A stretch of 64,000 nucleotides of DNA, from contig NC_079369.1 of assembly GCF_021018895.1 (NCBI RefSeq), positions 6,016,194-6,080,193 of the forward strand, given 5' to 3'. Source of the stretch: Seriola aureovittata (Eukaryota > Chordata > Actinopteri > Carangiformes > Carangidae). Position numbers and translations under genes: made by a program. Each line of letters begins with the position of its first letter. Positions within the stretch are counted from its first letter, which is position 1. Of this stretch, positions 60,845 to 64,000 are shown piece by piece. Below the pieces are notes generated by a model. That model made no database searches. It had not been told where the DNA came from and saw only the letters and a program-made list of their open reading frames with translations.

Positions 60845-62230
60845 AAGTTCAATTAAGATGTGCAAACTTTCACATATTTTGGATTTTTTTTTTTTTTTCG
60901 TTTAATAAAGCGACGCAACAAGATTTTAAGAATTTGTCCTGGTGTCTCAGAAGTCAGACGTCAAGTCCTACATTTTATACTGACTTGAAATTTGGATTTT
61001 TGAAAAAGTGCGATTGTTATAAAGAAATCACGTTCTGTAATTAAGACCATATTGTGGTGATAGCCTACTCTTACCATGTATGTGTGTGCGTTCAGTGTTT
61101 GACAGACAGAAGGGTTTTGTTTAAGGTCAAATGCCACGGCTGATCCAAACAATATGCAGCAGGGCTGTGGTCCAACTGTGACATGTGTCATATCCTATTT
61201 ATTATCATAATGTCAGCTTGAAGGAGCATCAATCCAGTCTAAAAGGTCAATAGTTCAAAATCACAAGAGAGGCGGCACACTGTAAAAACTGTGCTCAAAA
61301 AAAGACATACAGTACTTACCTGAGCAGAGGACAGGCAAACATCACCACCAATAGGAAAAGCCACCGAGCACAACCTATCACAGTAATTGCACACCTTCCT
61401 TATTACATCAAAAACACTCATTATGACAATGACATATGCTGTGTAATTAGTTAATTCATAGCTACACACTAAAGCCTTATATTTTTCTCAAAATTTTATA
61501 AACCACAGATTGAATTTTAGAAGATCCCAGCATATCATGAAGTCATTGACACTGATGTCAAACCTCCTGTAAAAGCACTTGCAGTATCATGGTCAGTCTG
61601 TATTGGTCAGTAAAACATATTTATTTCAGTAATAACACTGAGAAACTTGAGTCAGTTTTCGTGCTCTGCCTCTTTCTTTATGGATCAAGGCATAGCCCTC
61701 ATTTGCAAGTATGTTAATTTTTGATGATTCTGCAGAAGCTGGGATTATGTTTAATTCAAACAAAAATACATAGTAACCAAAACAACACTGTTAAAGTTAG
61801 GAAAACTGTGGTTATCATAAAACTATTGGTTGAGCTTGGCAAATAAAATTAGGGGATGACTGTCATCATGGTCTTGTTGTCAGCAAACCCCTCAAAAACC
61901 AAAATTTAATTCATCCTATTAACAAGTATTGTGTGTGTGTCTGCAGCCTGATACATCTTATTCCTCCGTGCCATAGAGCTCCATTGTTGTCCAAAAACTA
62001 TTATAAATATCAGTGAGCCACAGCTGGAAGACATCTCCTTTATAAACTTAAGTGTGTGTGTTCATGGTAATCCCACATCCACTGTCCTGCTGCTGGAAAT
62101 ACTCACTAAAGCACTGACTGTGCATTAATCCACTACTGAAAATAGTCTGCAGCAACTGTTTCCTCCTGTTTGAGTTTGCTAAAAACCATAGTGTCTAGCT
62201 GTTTTAGGAAATTACTGTGCCTTATTTGGG

Positions 62231-62231
62231 G

Positions 62232-62291
<60 letters not shown>
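62231..62291. repeat. A-run followed by (AT)n
   Basis: About 30 A residues pass directly into about 14 AT units. Confidence 0.95.
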
Positions 62292-62294
<3 letters not shown>

Positions 62295-63510
62295 CTTTAC
62301 AGACTTTACAGTATGTCTAGAACTCCTAGACATTTCCTGTGTTAAATGAAAAATGCATGAGAAGAACTCATCACTTAGATGCTGATGGAAGCATTGGAAA
62401 AGAGAGAGTTTGATTTGGGTCAGTTTTGACAGTCCTGTACAGATAAGCTAACGAGGTGTATGAGTCAGCAGACACATGTCAGTCTGCCGTCCTACAGATG
62501 CTGTGGCACTATAACAGCCTCTGCCTCCTGCTGGTTCCTTTTCTTTTTATTGGTAATGAGCAAACGAACTGAACAGGATTTTACAGTATCGACATAATGG
62601 TGGACGCGGCGACTACAATATTTGGTTTCCAAATTGTCACAGCCCTGAATCAATTCCTAGAAATAGGAACGCATTCCATGAACATTATTTTTTTGTTTCT
62701 GATGCAATCTTTGTGCAATGCCACTCATGAAGCTGAATGAAGCAGAATTTTAAAGACATCCCATTAGCAAAAAGCAGTGAAAATAATCTATTTCCCACAT
62801 GTGGGGTCAGAACTGAGAAGTCCAATTCAAATAGGAAACATCTCAAATTTCTGAATGTCAATCCAAATAATTTTATGCAGTACCTACTTCAAACTGTTCC
62901 AGACTGTCTTATCCACGGTGGTAAAAGCCCATAGGAAGTGTGTGTCAGAAAGAGAAGAAAATAAAATAGAGGAAATTTAAATAGAGCCCTTCTAATGTCA
63001 TGTTCAGCAATCTGAACCAAGTCTGTGTTGATACTGATACTAATGCTGTTACAGTGAACTCCCACAATGAAGTAATGCAGACATGCACTGAATATCCTCG
63101 ACCGCTTCAGACAAGCTTTGTATGTGCATCTGGGGATAGATTAAGGAGTTTGGAGTGAGTGTCTGGTCTTTTTTTCTGCTCTATCCCCCCTCTGACTGTG
63201 GAATGTTTCACTTAAGAACGTCAAAGTGTCTCTCTGTTCATGCTGCTTTACTCGAGACATGCCATCCCACTTTTCTCCTTATGTAACACCCAACATCCAT
63301 CATTTCTTACACCGCTGTGCTAAGACATGACAAGACAGACAAATGTCAGTGTTGTGTGAGTTGATGGGAGGGGTGTTGTGTTTGTTGCTGAGATATGACA
63401 AGACAGTCAGACATCAACTAAAAGGTTACACGGACAATCAGCCTCGAACATGGCTGAGAGCTGCCACGACAACAAATCAGTAGTGTTGATGGGGCACTGG
63501 ATGGGAAGCA

Positions 63511-63547
<37 letters not shown>

Positions 63548-63560
63548 GCGTGTGTGTGTC
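63511..63560. repeat. (GT)n microsatellite
   Basis: GT array with GCGT interruptions at the right end. Confidence 0.97.
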
Positions 63561-64000
63561 ATTTGCCATCAGAACAGATGTCTCTGCTGCCTGTCATTTT
63601 GATGTAGAACTACATCAAACCATTTTCCTTGATAGCTGGTGACAATAGTTTGACACGTTCCAACTAACTGCTTAGCTGCTGGTGGGCAGGCACACGTTCT
63701 GCTGCTGGTTGGACCATTGGTTGTTTTTTTTTTCTGCTGTATTAAGAAAGTAGGATCCAAAGTTTCACAGTCATTAGTCTTTTTTTTTTTTTTTTTTCTT
63801 TTAGAAAGCATTTGGAATTTCCCTGGCGTAATTTCTGCCCTCACACGCTCACAGAGCATAAATAAACAAAAAGTTGGTACAGTCGTTTTGCACAGCTCAG
63901 TGCAAATTACAGTGGAAACTCATTTATCTGGAGCCAGTGGGAATAGAGGCTGTTAAGATGGTTGAGACTCGTTCACTCATTCAAATGCTCACATGTGAGG

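Larger units (their letters stand above)
50861..64000 (+). other. rest of the large naaladl2 intron
   Basis: No naaladl2 exon or other gene recognised; the intron continues past the right edge if the gene model holds. Contains nested repeats at 51085-51950, other dispersed repeats and several microsatellites. Long ORFs here (for example 57434-57922) run through (CA)n arrays and are artefacts. Confidence 0.55.

Noticed and set aside
43394..64000. Search for the next naaladl2 exon (expected ectodomain start)
   Set aside because: No stretch with acceptor, phase-2 entry and the expected sequence type was found; absence by eye is not proof.

Overview
The window looks like nuclear DNA of a ray-finned fish, most likely a teleost. 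It is AT-rich and intron-like, full of (CA/GT)n microsatellites, and sprinkled with decayed Tc1/mariner, L2-type LINE, Penelope-like and LTR-type sequences plus several anonymous dispersed repeats that I recognise from teleost genomes. There are no bacterial operons, CRISPR arrays or ribosomal RNA genes. I did no database search: family names rest on motifs read in the sequence and on general knowledge of these families.

One protein-coding gene is supported. Three consecutive coding exons on the + strand (38017-38193, 40644-40821, 43232-43393) join in a single frame across phase-consistent GT/AG introns. They encode the first ~170 residues of a NAALADL2-like protein (N-acetylated alpha-linked acidic dipeptidase-like 2, M28B peptidase-like, type II membrane protein): an acidic cytoplasmic tail, a conserved GRFERLQED..YISHFTR block, one transmembrane helix and a short juxtamembrane stalk. 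The rest of the ectodomain lies beyond the right edge, so 43394-64000 is presumed intron. The 38 kb to the left is either the 5' intron or upstream flank; I found no convincing upstream exon or promoter there.

Layout. 1-3.9 kb: unique AT-rich DNA. 3.9-5.2 kb: relic of a non-LTR reverse transcriptase with a striking 24-bp palindrome. 5.2-21.8 kb: mostly unique sequence with small dispersed repeats, a three-copy ~65-bp minisatellite and several microsatellites, plus one minus-strand ORF followed by a good splice donor. 21.8-23.4 kb: L2-type LINE relic meeting a Penelope-like relic tail to tail. 28.2-29.8 kb: a 1.6-kb element with TG...CA ends and a 5-bp target duplication (solo-LTR-like). 32.5-33.4 kb: a direct-repeat pair and tandem 13-bp GC-rich units. 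35.8-36.4 kb: another teleost repeat. 38.0-43.4 kb: the naaladl2 exons, with a Tc1 relic in the second intron. 49.65-50.86 kb: a structurally complete but frameshifted Tc1 copy. 51.1-53.2 kb: nested and dispersed repeats. 53-64 kb: intronic sequence with microsatellites.

I did not find a new multi-gene system. The most useful points are the naaladl2 assignment, the LTR-like element with its target duplication, the RT-associated palindrome, the unexplained minus-strand ORF near 18 kb, and several stretches that resemble conserved noncoding elements and need a comparative alignment.
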